From: Polyangiaceae bacterium
GTDB lineage: Bacteria > Myxococcota_A > Polyangia > Polyangiales > Polyangiaceae
DNA length: 64,000 nt
Assembly (NCBI GenBank): GCA_041389725.1
Contig: JAWKRG010000012.1
Location: 62,001-126,000 of the forward strand
Direction of reading: 5' to 3'
Below are positions 17,700 to 24,798 of this stretch, one piece after another. Below the pieces are notes generated by a model. It saw only the letters and a list, made by a program, of their open reading frames with translations. It searched no databases and was not told where the DNA came from. The position numbers and the translations under genes are program-made. Each line of letters opens with the position of its first letter. Position 1 is the first letter of the stretch.

Positions 17700-18776
17700 T
17701 CAGGGCGCCAAGACCCAGGGCTGTTGCGCCAAGCAGCCGCTGAGGGTCGAAAGCACACGCGCGGGGTCGACGTCGTCGACCGCCGGCAGGGTGTGAATGA
17801 TGCGTTTGGCCCCGGGAAGACTCTGCACGCGCTCGAGGGCTAGTTGCGCCTGCTTCACCGCTTGCCTCTCTTCCTTCGCCAGCAGATCGATCAGCGGTGC
17901 GAGGGGATCGCCGGCGCCGAGGGCGGGCCAGGCGGTTGGCGTCATCCGTGTTCGATTCAGCAACAGTGCGCTGGGCTTCAAACGGCGGCGCAAGAGCTCG
18001 GCACTCAGATACGCCGCGTCGTCGAGGGCAGCGCCGGAGGGAGCGGCGATCACCACGTAGCGCGTGCTGGGGTGCGCGAGTCGTCGCTCCACGTTCTCGA
18101 CCAAGGCGAGCCAACGTTCGCGCGCTGTTTCCAGTTCCACGAAGAGCGCAGCGATGTTGACGATCGCGGTCTGACCCACCAGCTGACTGACCAGGGAGCC
18201 GGCCCGACGCTTGCCCCAGGAGAACAGTCGGCTCTCGTCGGGGCGCTCTTCCAGAGCGGCGCCGGCCAATCGCGACAGCCCGATCATGAAACGCAGGGTG
18301 CGTTCGTCGAGCATCTTGACCAACTTCGCAGGGTAGTCGAAGAGCTCGAGAGCGTGGCGCGAGGGCGCGGTGTCGAGGACGACGTCGTCGAAGCGTCCAC
18401 TGGCTAGGTCGTTCTCCACCACTGCCAGGCTGACCATCTCGTGAACACCCGCGAGGGCGTTGCCGAGTTCCTGGTACATGGGGTTGGCCCGCACGCGATC
18501 GCGTGCGGCGGGGTCGAGCCAGAGCCAGTCCACGAAATGGTCCACGCTGGCGCGAGCGTCAGGCATGCGCGCCTCGAGTTCCACGCCGTCCACGCACACC
18601 CGCGTCGCGCGCACGTCCAGACGGACGCCGAGCGCGTCGGCCAAGCGTCGCGCGGGGTCGACGGTGACCACGAGGGTGCGTCGGCCTGCGCGCGCCAGGC
18701 ACATGCCCAGCGCCGCACTGGTCGTAGTCTTGCCGACGCCGCCTCCGCCCACCACGGTCCACAGCCGTGTGCTCAT
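17700..18776 (-). CDS. ArsA/Get3-like ATPase lacking the signature lysine
   Basis: 358 residues. The N-terminal P-loop reads VVGGGGVGKTTT; the deviant Walker A of this family is normally GKGGVGKT, so the signature intermonomer Lys is replaced by Gly11 while the catalytic-loop Lys16 remains. The switch region DTAPSRHALELFDYP (near residue 135) matches the ArsA/Get3 DTAPTGHTLR motif. Family members use ATP hydrolysis for arsenite export or for carrying hydrophobic tail-anchored proteins. It overlaps the upstream paralogue by 4 nt (ATGA), which implies equimolar synthesis and probably a heterodimer. No arsenic genes are nearby, so metal resistance is not assumed. Confidence 0.85.
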   Translation of the reverse strand: MSTRLWTVVGGGGVGKTTTSAALGMCLARAGRRTLVVTVDPARRLADALGVRLDVRATRVCVDGVELEARMPDARASVDHFVDWLWLDPAARDRVRANPMYQELGNALAGVHEMVSLAVVENDLASGRFDDVVLDTAPSRHALELFDYPAKLVKMLDERTLRFMIGLSRLAGAALEERPDESRLFSWGKRRAGSLVSQLVGQTAIVNIAALFVELETARERWLALVENVERRLAHPSTRYVVIAAPSGAALDDAAYLSAELLRRRLKPSALLLNRTRMTPTAWPALGAGDPLAPLIDLLAKEERQAVKQAQLALERVQSLPGAKRIIHTLPAVDDVDPARVLSTLSGCLAQQPWVLAP

Positions 18777-19609
18777 CGTGCCAGCTCCTGAGCAACCTCG
18801 GCGGCGGTGGGATCGAGCCCGAAGTCTGGCACGAGGGTGACCGGAGCGAAGCCACCGAGCACGCGCCGCGACTCTTCGGCTTCTTGCCAGGCCGCGATGC
18901 GCGAGCGCGCACGAACCAGTACCTCAGCGAGTTCGGGAGAGGCCGCGGCGGCGACCAGGGCGTCCGCGGCGGCGGGGGGCAGCGCCGCGGGCGTGCGGTT
19001 CATGACGATCAGCTTCGCAGACAGGCCCAAGTCGTCCTTCAAGCGCTGACAGAGTTCGCGAGTCTCACGGGCCACCACCGGTTCGAAGGTGCTGACGACG
19101 ACGATGCGGCACTGGCTGGGGGTGAGCACCTGCTCCAGGATCTCGTCGCACATGCGTGCCGCCGGTCCGTGCTGCAAGAAGCGTTTGGCCGCAGCCGGAA
19201 CCCGCAGGAAATCCACGGCGTGACCCGTCGCCGGTAGATCCACCACGATTCCGGCGTCTGGGTTCGCCTCGGCAAGGGCGCGCACGGCCTCGAGAACCAC
19301 CAGCTCGCGAATCGCTGGGACCGTGTCCAGCAGACGGGCGACACTGCGTTGGTTCACGATCGCCTTGGCCAGGATCCGCGCGTACAGCATGCGCGTGATG
19401 GCATCTTGCATCGCTTGTTTGTGGGTCACCGTGACCACGTGGACGTCCCGAGCATCGCCGAGGGTGCGAACGGCAGCGCGGCCGTCCTCGACCTGGACCA
19501 ACAGCGCGCGACCTCGGTGCTTGGCAGCGGAGAGTGCCAGCGCCGCCGCGATCGTGGTCTTGCCCACACCGCCCTTGCCGGTCACGAACTCGATACGCGC
19601 ACTGCTCAC
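18773..19609 (-). CDS. ArsA/Get3-like ATPase with intact signature lysine
   Basis: 278 residues from a GTG at 19609. The Walker A motif TGKGGVGKTT (residues 10-19) keeps the signature Lys12. VDLPATGHAVDFLRVP near residue 120 corresponds to the family switch motif. It is first in a two-gene unit with the overlapping paralogue at 17700-18776. Paired ArsA/Get3-like genes are also known side by side in mycobacteria (Rv3679-Rv3680), where they are thought to work together; a similar split two-subunit ATPase is inferred here. Cytosolic, with possible membrane-protein or small-anion substrates. Confidence 0.85.
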   Translation of the reverse strand: MSSARIEFVTGKGGVGKTTIAAALALSAAKHRGRALLVQVEDGRAAVRTLGDARDVHVVTVTHKQAMQDAITRMLYARILAKAIVNQRSVARLLDTVPAIRELVVLEAVRALAEANPDAGIVVDLPATGHAVDFLRVPAAAKRFLQHGPAARMCDEILEQVLTPSQCRIVVVSTFEPVVARETRELCQRLKDDLGLSAKLIVMNRTPAALPPAAADALVAAAASPELAEVLVRARSRIAAWQEAEESRRVLGGFAPVTLVPDFGLDPTAAEVAQELAR

Positions 19610-19724
19610 GTTGCTACCGCCAAGGCTAGTGCCGCGCCCAGCCGTTCGCGACCCGAATTCGGTGCTGCCCCGCGGCGGAACGCGGCTTTCCCGCGGGATG
19701 CGCGCAAATTCCCGGCGCCGGCGG

Positions 19725-20414
19725 CTAGGGCCGGTGCTCCCGAGCGAAAAGCAAAGCTCTCAGCCGCGGATCGTCCAGGCGCTCCACGACCAGATCGGCG
19801 CCGGCGGCTTGGAGCGCGGCGGCGTCGTAGCCTCCGCTGCTGACGGCGACCGCCATCGCGTCGATGGCGTGGGCAGCGGCGACGTCGTGAGGCGTATCAC
19901 CGACGACGACGAGTGCCGCTGCGTCGACCCCCAGCTGCGCAGCGCCACGGCGCGCACCGGCACGCAAGAGTTCGTCGCGGGACTCGTGATCGTTGCCGAA
20001 TCCACCGAAGGTAAAGAACTGCCACAGTCCAGCACGCTCCAGCTTGAGGCGCGCGCCGCCCTCGACGTTGCCCGTTCCCAGGCCGAGGGCCACGCCGCTC
20101 ACGCGAGCCAGCTCCGTCACCAACTCGGTAGCGCCAGGCAAGGTTCGAAAGGCCGCAGTCCCGGCCAGGGCGTCAGGCAAGAGTGCGAGATAGACCTCCA
20201 GCACGGCGTCGATTCGCTCCTCGCTGACCTCTGCGCTCGCGCATTGCAGCGCCTTGCGCACGATGAGCCGATCCGTGAGCCCCCCGAAGCGGAAGGACAG
20301 GACGTCGTCGCGTCCCGTGTGTTGCGCGACGGCCCGCTGCATCGCGGCTCGCCCGGCGCCCCCGCAGTCGAGCAGGGTTCCGTCGATGTCCAGCAGAACC
20401 ACACGGGCGCTCAC
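19725..20414 (-). CDS. HAD-superfamily phosphatase (phosphoglycolate phosphatase-like)
   Basis: 229 residues from a GTG at 20414. Motif I is LLDIDGTLLD (nucleophile Asp in DxDGT), motif II/III follow with LGTGN and a C-terminal VVGDTPHDVAAAHA, all typical of subfamily I HAD hydrolases with an alpha-helical cap (residues ~20-95). These cytosolic Mg2+ enzymes dephosphorylate small metabolites; Gph/PGMB-type substrates are plausible but cannot be assigned. The gene lies downstream of the cyclophilin lipoprotein gene on the same strand but is separated by the 174-bp repeat-bearing gap, so cotranscription is doubtful. Confidence 0.85.
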   Translation of the reverse strand: MSARVVLLDIDGTLLDCGGAGRAAMQRAVAQHTGRDDVLSFRFGGLTDRLIVRKALQCASAEVSEERIDAVLEVYLALLPDALAGTAAFRTLPGATELVTELARVSGVALGLGTGNVEGGARLKLERAGLWQFFTFGGFGNDHESRDELLRAGARRGAAQLGVDAAALVVVGDTPHDVAAAHAIDAMAVAVSSGGYDAAALQAAGADLVVERLDDPRLRALLFAREHRP

Positions 20415-20424
20415 GAACTCAACT

Positions 20425-20567
20425 CACAAGAGGACGGAAGATGAGAGGAAGGATCAGTCCCAACCCCCTTCCGCTCTTCCGGACTTCCTGTGAATTCTTC
20501 TTTTCTTCCTCGAGCGAGAGGGCACAGGAAGTTCGGAAGGACGGAAGGCAAGAGGGAGGGATTCCGG
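20425..20567. repeat. Dispersed GGAAG-rich inverted repeat, copy B
   Basis: Unit B1 (20425-20492, minus orientation) starts CACAGGAAGTCCGGAAG and is homologous to copy A at 11459-11535. Unit B2 (20523-20567, plus) starts CACAGGAAGTTCGGAAGG and parallels the half-unit 11559-11612. B1 and B2 are head to head, so about 26 bp on each side of 20493-20522 can pair with few mismatches, a long hairpin in RNA or cruciform in DNA. Confidence 0.75.
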
Positions 20568-20588
20568 TGTGCGCGCCAGGATGGCGAC

Positions 20589-21293
20589 TCACGGCACGAT
20601 CGTGGCCTTTTTGATGTAGTCCATGTTCGGGAAATCGCGGTTCAGATAGGCGTTTCCTTGACTCTGGATCAGTGGCTGCTGTGCACGCTGGCCGTACTCC
20701 GCGGTGATCTTCTTCACGACGTCCATCCCTTCGACGACCTTGCCGAAGGGCGCGAAGCCCATGGCGTCCAGTCGCGCGTTGTCTTCGAAGTTGATGAACA
20801 CCTGCGTGCTGCGGGAGTTGGGGCCACTAGTGGCGAAGACGATGGTCCCGGCCTTGTTCGACTCCTTGACGGGATCGTCAGGGATGTTGGCGTTTCGCCA
20901 CTGACTCATGACCGGTTCGCCCTGGGCGTGGATGCCCCACTGCACGACGAAGCCCGGCACCACTCGGAAGAAGCGCGTGTCGTCGAAGAAGCCAATCTTG
21001 ATCAAGTTGTAGAAGCGATCCGCGCCACCAGGAGCCCAGTCGCGAGTCACTTCCAGAACGAAGTCGCCCTTCGAAGTCGTGAACTTCGCCTTGTACTTGG
21101 CCGGTGCTTGCTCCTTGGCCTTGTCGGGGCCGACTACGGCTGCTGCAGCTGCGGCTGCCGCGGTGGGAACCGCCGTGGCAGCGGGGAGCCGGGGAGACGG
21201 TGCGCCCCGGTTTTCAGGTTCGGGTGCTTTTTCGGACTGACAGCCAAAGAGACCCAGCACTAGGAGACTGGCGAGGAAAGGCTTGATCGACAT
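20589..21293 (-). CDS. Cyclophilin-type peptidyl-prolyl isomerase lipoprotein
   Basis: 234 residues from the ATG at 21293, chosen because it opens a lipoprotein signal ending LLVLGLFGC. After a Pro/Ala-rich linker of ~50 residues comes a cyclophilin domain: FYNLIKIGFFDDTRFFRVVPG, then PGFVVQWG and later the GPNSRSTQVFINFEDN segment, with FGKVVEGMDVV near the end. The catalytic Arg of FFRVVPGF is present. It isomerises Xaa-Pro bonds in secreted or envelope proteins. TATGCC lies 8 nt before the ATG and ATGACG 17 nt further up, so a leaderless promoter is likely. It is divergent from uvrA with a 52-bp gap. Confidence 0.9.
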   Translation of the reverse strand: MSIKPFLASLLVLGLFGCQSEKAPEPENRGAPSPRLPAATAVPTAAAAAAAAVVGPDKAKEQAPAKYKAKFTTSKGDFVLEVTRDWAPGGADRFYNLIKIGFFDDTRFFRVVPGFVVQWGIHAQGEPVMSQWRNANIPDDPVKESNKAGTIVFATSGPNSRSTQVFINFEDNARLDAMGFAPFGKVVEGMDVVKKITAEYGQRAQQPLIQSQGNAYLNRDFPNMDYIKKATIVP

Positions 21294-21345
21294 GGCTTGG
21301 GGGCATACACGACTCGGCCCCATGCGTCATCCCGTAGAGGACTGA

Positions 21346-24240
21346 ATGGAACTCGATCACATCATCGTCACCGGCGCCCGCGAGCACAATTTGAAGGCCG
21401 TCACGGTGCGCTTCCCCAAGAAGAAGCTGGTCGTGTTTTCCGGCGTGAGCGGTTCCGGCAAGAGTTCGCTGGCTTTCGATACCCTCTACGCCGAGGGCCA
21501 AAGACGCTACGTGGAATCCCTGAGCGCGTACGCGCGCCAGTTCTTGGGTCGCTTGGACAAGCCGAAGTTCGACACCATCCGCGGGTTGGCGCCAGCGGTG
21601 AGCATCGAGCAGAAGGCGACCAACGTGAATCCGCGCTCTACGGTGGGGACGATCACGGAGATCGCGGACTACTTGCGTGTGCTTTACGCGAGGGTGGGAA
21701 CGCAACATTGCCCGCAGTGCGATCGCCCCGTGCTCGGTCAGACGCCCGAGCGCATTTGCGAGACCCTGTTGGCCGAGGCAGCAGGACAGAGCGTGACGCT
21801 GCTGGCGCGAGTACTGGAAAACCGCAAGGGTGAGCATCGCGAGCTCCTCGCCGGCCTGCGCAGTGACGGCCACGTGCGCGTGCGCTTGGACGGCGAAATC
21901 CTGCGCTTGGAGCAGCTGGAGGCGCTCGAGAAGCGCAAGAAGCACGATTTGGACGTCGTGGTGGACCGCCTTCGCGTCGAAGCGTCGTCCCGGGGCAGAC
22001 TCGCGGAGAGCGTGGAACGAGCGCTGAGCCTAGGGCAGGGAACCTTGCGCGCCCTGGTGGGCGGCGACGAGCGACTCTTCAGTCGCGACAACTCGTGCCT
22101 GCATTGCCGAATCTCTTTTTCGGCGCTGACGCCGCAGGCCTTCTCCTTCAACAGCCCCCAGGGCATGTGCCCGGAGTGTCACGGCCTCGGCACGCTTTCC
22201 ACCATCGATCCTGATCGCGTGGTGGTCGACAAGTCCCTGACCATCGACGAAGGAGCGATCGTAGTCTGGGGTGAAGACGCTTCGAAGAAGAAGGGTTGGG
22301 CCCACGGTTTCCGGGGGCAAATCCTGACGCATCTCAAGATCCCCGCGGATCGTCCTTTTCGCAAACTGACTCAGCGCCAACAGGAGATCCTATTCTGGGG
22401 CACAGGCGACAAGCGCTACACGGTGATTTGGAAAGCGCAAAAGGGAAGCGGCTCCGGCAAGTTCGAAGTGACCTGGGAAGGCCTCATTCCACGGCTCACG
22501 CGGCGATTCTCCAGCACGACGTCGGAACGCGCCAAGCGCTGGTACGCCCGATTCATGGGAGACGCGCCTTGCCGTAGCTGCGGCGGTGCACGTTTGCGGG
22601 CGGAGAGCGCGGCGGTGCGCGTCGGCGACAAGAGTCTGGTCGACGTCGGTGCTCTGACCGTCAGTGATGCCGTTGCCTTCTTTGCAGCCCTCGAGCTGCG
22701 TGGCGCCTCGCAAGAGATCGCCAGCGAGGTACTGAAAGAAGTGCGAGCGCGTCTGGGATTCCTGGAAGCGGTCGGCCTTGGCTATCTGTCTCTGGATCGT
22801 CCGGGGCCCAGCCTTTCGGGTGGTGAGGCGCAGCGCATTCGCCTGGCGAGCCAAGTTGGATCTGAGCTGACCGGAGTGCTCTACATCTTGGACGAGCCTT
22901 CGATCGGGCTACATCAACGGGACAACCAGCGGCTGATCGACACGCTGCTTCGCCTGCGCGACATTGGTAACTCCGTCGTGGTGGTGGAGCACGACGAGGA
23001 CACCCTGCGCGCGGCCGACTGGGTGGTGGACTTTGGGCCTGGGGCCGGGGTCCACGGCGGAGAAGTGGTGTTCACTGGCACGCCGCGGCAGTTGCAGAGC
23101 GCCAAGGCGTCGCTGACGGGCCAGTACTTGTCGGGACGCGAGACGATCTCCACCCCCGAGGCGCGGCGCCCGCCGTCGGGCTGGGTCACGGTGGAAGGCG
23201 CTGCTGCAAACAACTTGAAGGATATCGACGTCCCGCTGCCTCTCGGCGTGCTCGTCGCAGTGACGGGCGTGAGCGGCGCCGGCAAGAGCACCTTGGTCAA
23301 CGACATCCTGGTGCCGGCGCTGGCGCGGAGCGAAGAAGCGCGTCCGGCGGCCCACCGCGGCATCGAAGGCAGCGAGCAAGTGGAGCGCGTGATTCTCGTC
23401 GATCAACGTCCCATCGGTCGCACCCCGCGCAGCAATCCTGCCACCTACGTGAAGGCCTTCGACGAGATTCGCAATCTCTTCGCCGAACTGCCGGACGCGC
23501 GCATGCGCGGCATGAAGCCGGGCCGCTTCTCCTTCAACGTCAAGGGTGGACGCTGTGAAGCCTGCGAAGGCGACGGCGTGCGCAAGGTGGAGATGCACTT
23601 TCTGGCGGACGTGTACGTTCGCTGCGACGAGTGTCAGGGCCGACGCTTCAACGAGGCCACCCTCGCCGTGCGGTATCGGGACAAGTCCATCGCCGAAGTG
23701 CTCGATCTGACCATCGACGAAGCTCGCGAGATCTTCGCGGCGCACCCGAAGATCCGCGCCCCGTTGGATCTGCTCAGCGAGGTAGGCGTGGGCTATCTGC
23801 ACTTGGGACAGCCGTCCCCCACGCTCTCGGGGGGAGAAGCGCAGCGCATCAAGCTGGCGCGGGAGTTGGGCAAGCGAACGCAACCGGGGACCCTGTACGT
23901 GCTGGACGAGCCCACCACCGGGTTGCACTTTCACGACGTGAAGAAGCTCTTGGTCGTGCTGCATCGCTTGGTGGACGCCGGCAACACGGTGATCGTGGTC
24001 GAGCACAATCTGGATGTGATCAAGAACGCCGACTTCGTCGTGGATCTCGGTCCCGAAGGCGGCCCCGCGGGCGGGCGACTCGTCGCCAGTGGGACCCCGG
24101 AGCAAGTCGCGAAGAGCGCGGCGTCGCACACGGGACGCTTCTTGCGGGGTGCGCTGAAGCTGAAGGCTCCGGCGCGGGCGAAGCAGGGCTCTCGGCCCCG
24201 TCGGGCGAACGGCGCAGCCCGGGCGATGGTCCGCAACTGA
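21346..24240 (+). CDS. uvrA: Excinuclease ABC subunit A
   Basis: 964 residues, normal UvrA length plus a short basic tail. Both ABC ATPase halves are intact: Walker A GVSGSGKSSL (~31-40) and GVSGAGKSTL (~643-652), signature LSGGEAQRI twice, and Walker B with LDEPSIGLH and LDEPTTGLH. Zinc-binding Cys pairs are seen in the insertion (CLHC, CPECHG; CRSCGG) and in the C-terminal finger (CEACEGDG, CDECQG). UvrA dimers find bulky DNA lesions and load UvrB in nucleotide excision repair. The start has a good Shine-Dalgarno (AGAGGA). The last ~30 residues are Lys/Arg/Ala-rich, and the stop codon lies inside a 38-bp direct repeat. No uvrB or uvrC nearby. Confidence 0.98.
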   Translation: MELDHIIVTGAREHNLKAVTVRFPKKKLVVFSGVSGSGKSSLAFDTLYAEGQRRYVESLSAYARQFLGRLDKPKFDTIRGLAPAVSIEQKATNVNPRSTVGTITEIADYLRVLYARVGTQHCPQCDRPVLGQTPERICETLLAEAAGQSVTLLARVLENRKGEHRELLAGLRSDGHVRVRLDGEILRLEQLEALEKRKKHDLDVVVDRLRVEASSRGRLAESVERALSLGQGTLRALVGGDERLFSRDNSCLHCRISFSALTPQAFSFNSPQGMCPECHGLGTLSTIDPDRVVVDKSLTIDEGAIVVWGEDASKKKGWAHGFRGQILTHLKIPADRPFRKLTQRQQEILFWGTGDKRYTVIWKAQKGSGSGKFEVTWEGLIPRLTRRFSSTTSERAKRWYARFMGDAPCRSCGGARLRAESAAVRVGDKSLVDVGALTVSDAVAFFAALELRGASQEIASEVLKEVRARLGFLEAVGLGYLSLDRPGPSLSGGEAQRIRLASQVGSELTGVLYILDEPSIGLHQRDNQRLIDTLLRLRDIGNSVVVVEHDEDTLRAADWVVDFGPGAGVHGGEVVFTGTPRQLQSAKASLTGQYLSGRETISTPEARRPPSGWVTVEGAAANNLKDIDVPLPLGVLVAVTGVSGAGKSTLVNDILVPALARSEEARPAAHRGIEGSEQVERVILVDQRPIGRTPRSNPATYVKAFDEIRNLFAELPDARMRGMKPGRFSFNVKGGRCEACEGDGVRKVEMHFLADVYVRCDECQGRRFNEATLAVRYRDKSIAEVLDLTIDEAREIFAAHPKIRAPLDLLSEVGVGYLHLGQPSPTLSGGEAQRIKLARELGKRTQPGTLYVLDEPTTGLHFHDVKKLLVVLHRLVDAGNTVIVVEHNLDVIKNADFVVDLGPEGGPAGGRLVASGTPEQVAKSAASHTGRFLRGALKLKAPARAKQGSRPRRANGAARAMVRN

Positions 24241-24288
24241 CGCTCCTGCCGGGCAAACGGCGCAGCCCGCGCTATACTCCGCAACTGA
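24203..24288 (+). repeat. 38-bp direct repeat at 48-bp period spanning the uvrA stop codon
   Basis: Copy 1 (24203-24240) ends with the uvrA TGA; copy 2 (24251-24288) follows after 10 bp. They differ at five positions. Shared segments include ACGGCGCAGCCCG and TCCGCAACTGA. It looks like a tandem duplication of the uvrA 3' end. Confidence 0.8.
24273..24278 (+). promoter_or_regulatory. -10 element TATACT between uvrA and the retropepsin-like gene
   Basis: TATACT (5 of 6 to TATAAT) lies in the second copy of the duplicated uvrA end, where the first copy reads GATGGT. No convincing -35 is visible. It could start a ~55-nt leader for the gene at 24340. Confidence 0.4.
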
Positions 24289-24339
24289 TGCCCTCGCACG
24301 GGCGAGTAGGCCTCTTCGGAGGCGTCGATGGGGAGAATC

Positions 24340-24756
24340 ATGGCGAAACTGAAGCTCAGCAACAATACGGACCGAGATATGGCCGCGCGCGGCCTGATCG
24401 CGGCCAACGAAGTGCGAAGCATCGAGATCGAGGCGCTGGTGGACACGGGCGCCACGCAGCTTGCGCTTCCGGCGGACGTGGTGGAGCAACTGGGCCTGCC
24501 AGCCTCGGGAACGCGAAAAGCCCGGGACGCGCAGGGCGTCGTCATCGATCTGCCTTGGGTGGGTGGCGTGCGCTTGGAGTTGCTCGGGCGCGAGATGACC
24601 TGCGACGCCCTGGTCGTGCCCACCGGCGCGACCGCGCTCATCGGCCAAATCGTCTTGGAACAACTCGATCTACTCGTTGATCCCAAATCGCGAGAGTTGT
24701 GCGTCAATCCCGAGAGTCCGGACGTGCCGCTGCTGGATCTGATGCACGTCGCCTGA
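24340..24756 (+). CDS. Retropepsin-like aspartic protease (clan AA)
   Basis: 138 residues from the ATG at 24340, chosen because GGGGAG (24330-24335) sits at good spacing; an in-frame ATG at 24328 overlaps that site. The active-site motif is VDTGATQLALP (Asp in DTGA near residue 39), followed by the hydrophobic-hydrophobic-Gly ALIGQIVLEQLDL element of single-lobe, retropepsin-type bacterial aspartic proteases. Such proteins form homodimers with one Asp from each chain. There is no signal peptide or membrane helix, so it is probably cytosolic. The biological substrate is unknown. It follows uvrA on the same strand, with a possible own promoter created by the tandem duplication. Confidence 0.8.
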   Translation: MAKLKLSNNTDRDMAARGLIAANEVRSIEIEALVDTGATQLALPADVVEQLGLPASGTRKARDAQGVVIDLPWVGGVRLELLGREMTCDALVVPTGATALIGQIVLEQLDLLVDPKSRELCVNPESPDVPLLDLMHVA

Positions 24757-24798
24757 GCGTGTGAGGGCGGGCGACGTGCGGTGGGGCAACGTTCTTCG

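Noticed and set aside
17700..19609. Arsenic resistance operon
   Set aside because: ArsA-like ATPases alone; no arsB, arsC, arsD or arsR, and no Cys-rich arsenite site was seen.
22909..24663. Long minus-strand open frame opposite uvrA
   Set aside because: Fully antisense to conserved UvrA sequence; low-complexity Arg/His/Ala composition and no domain.
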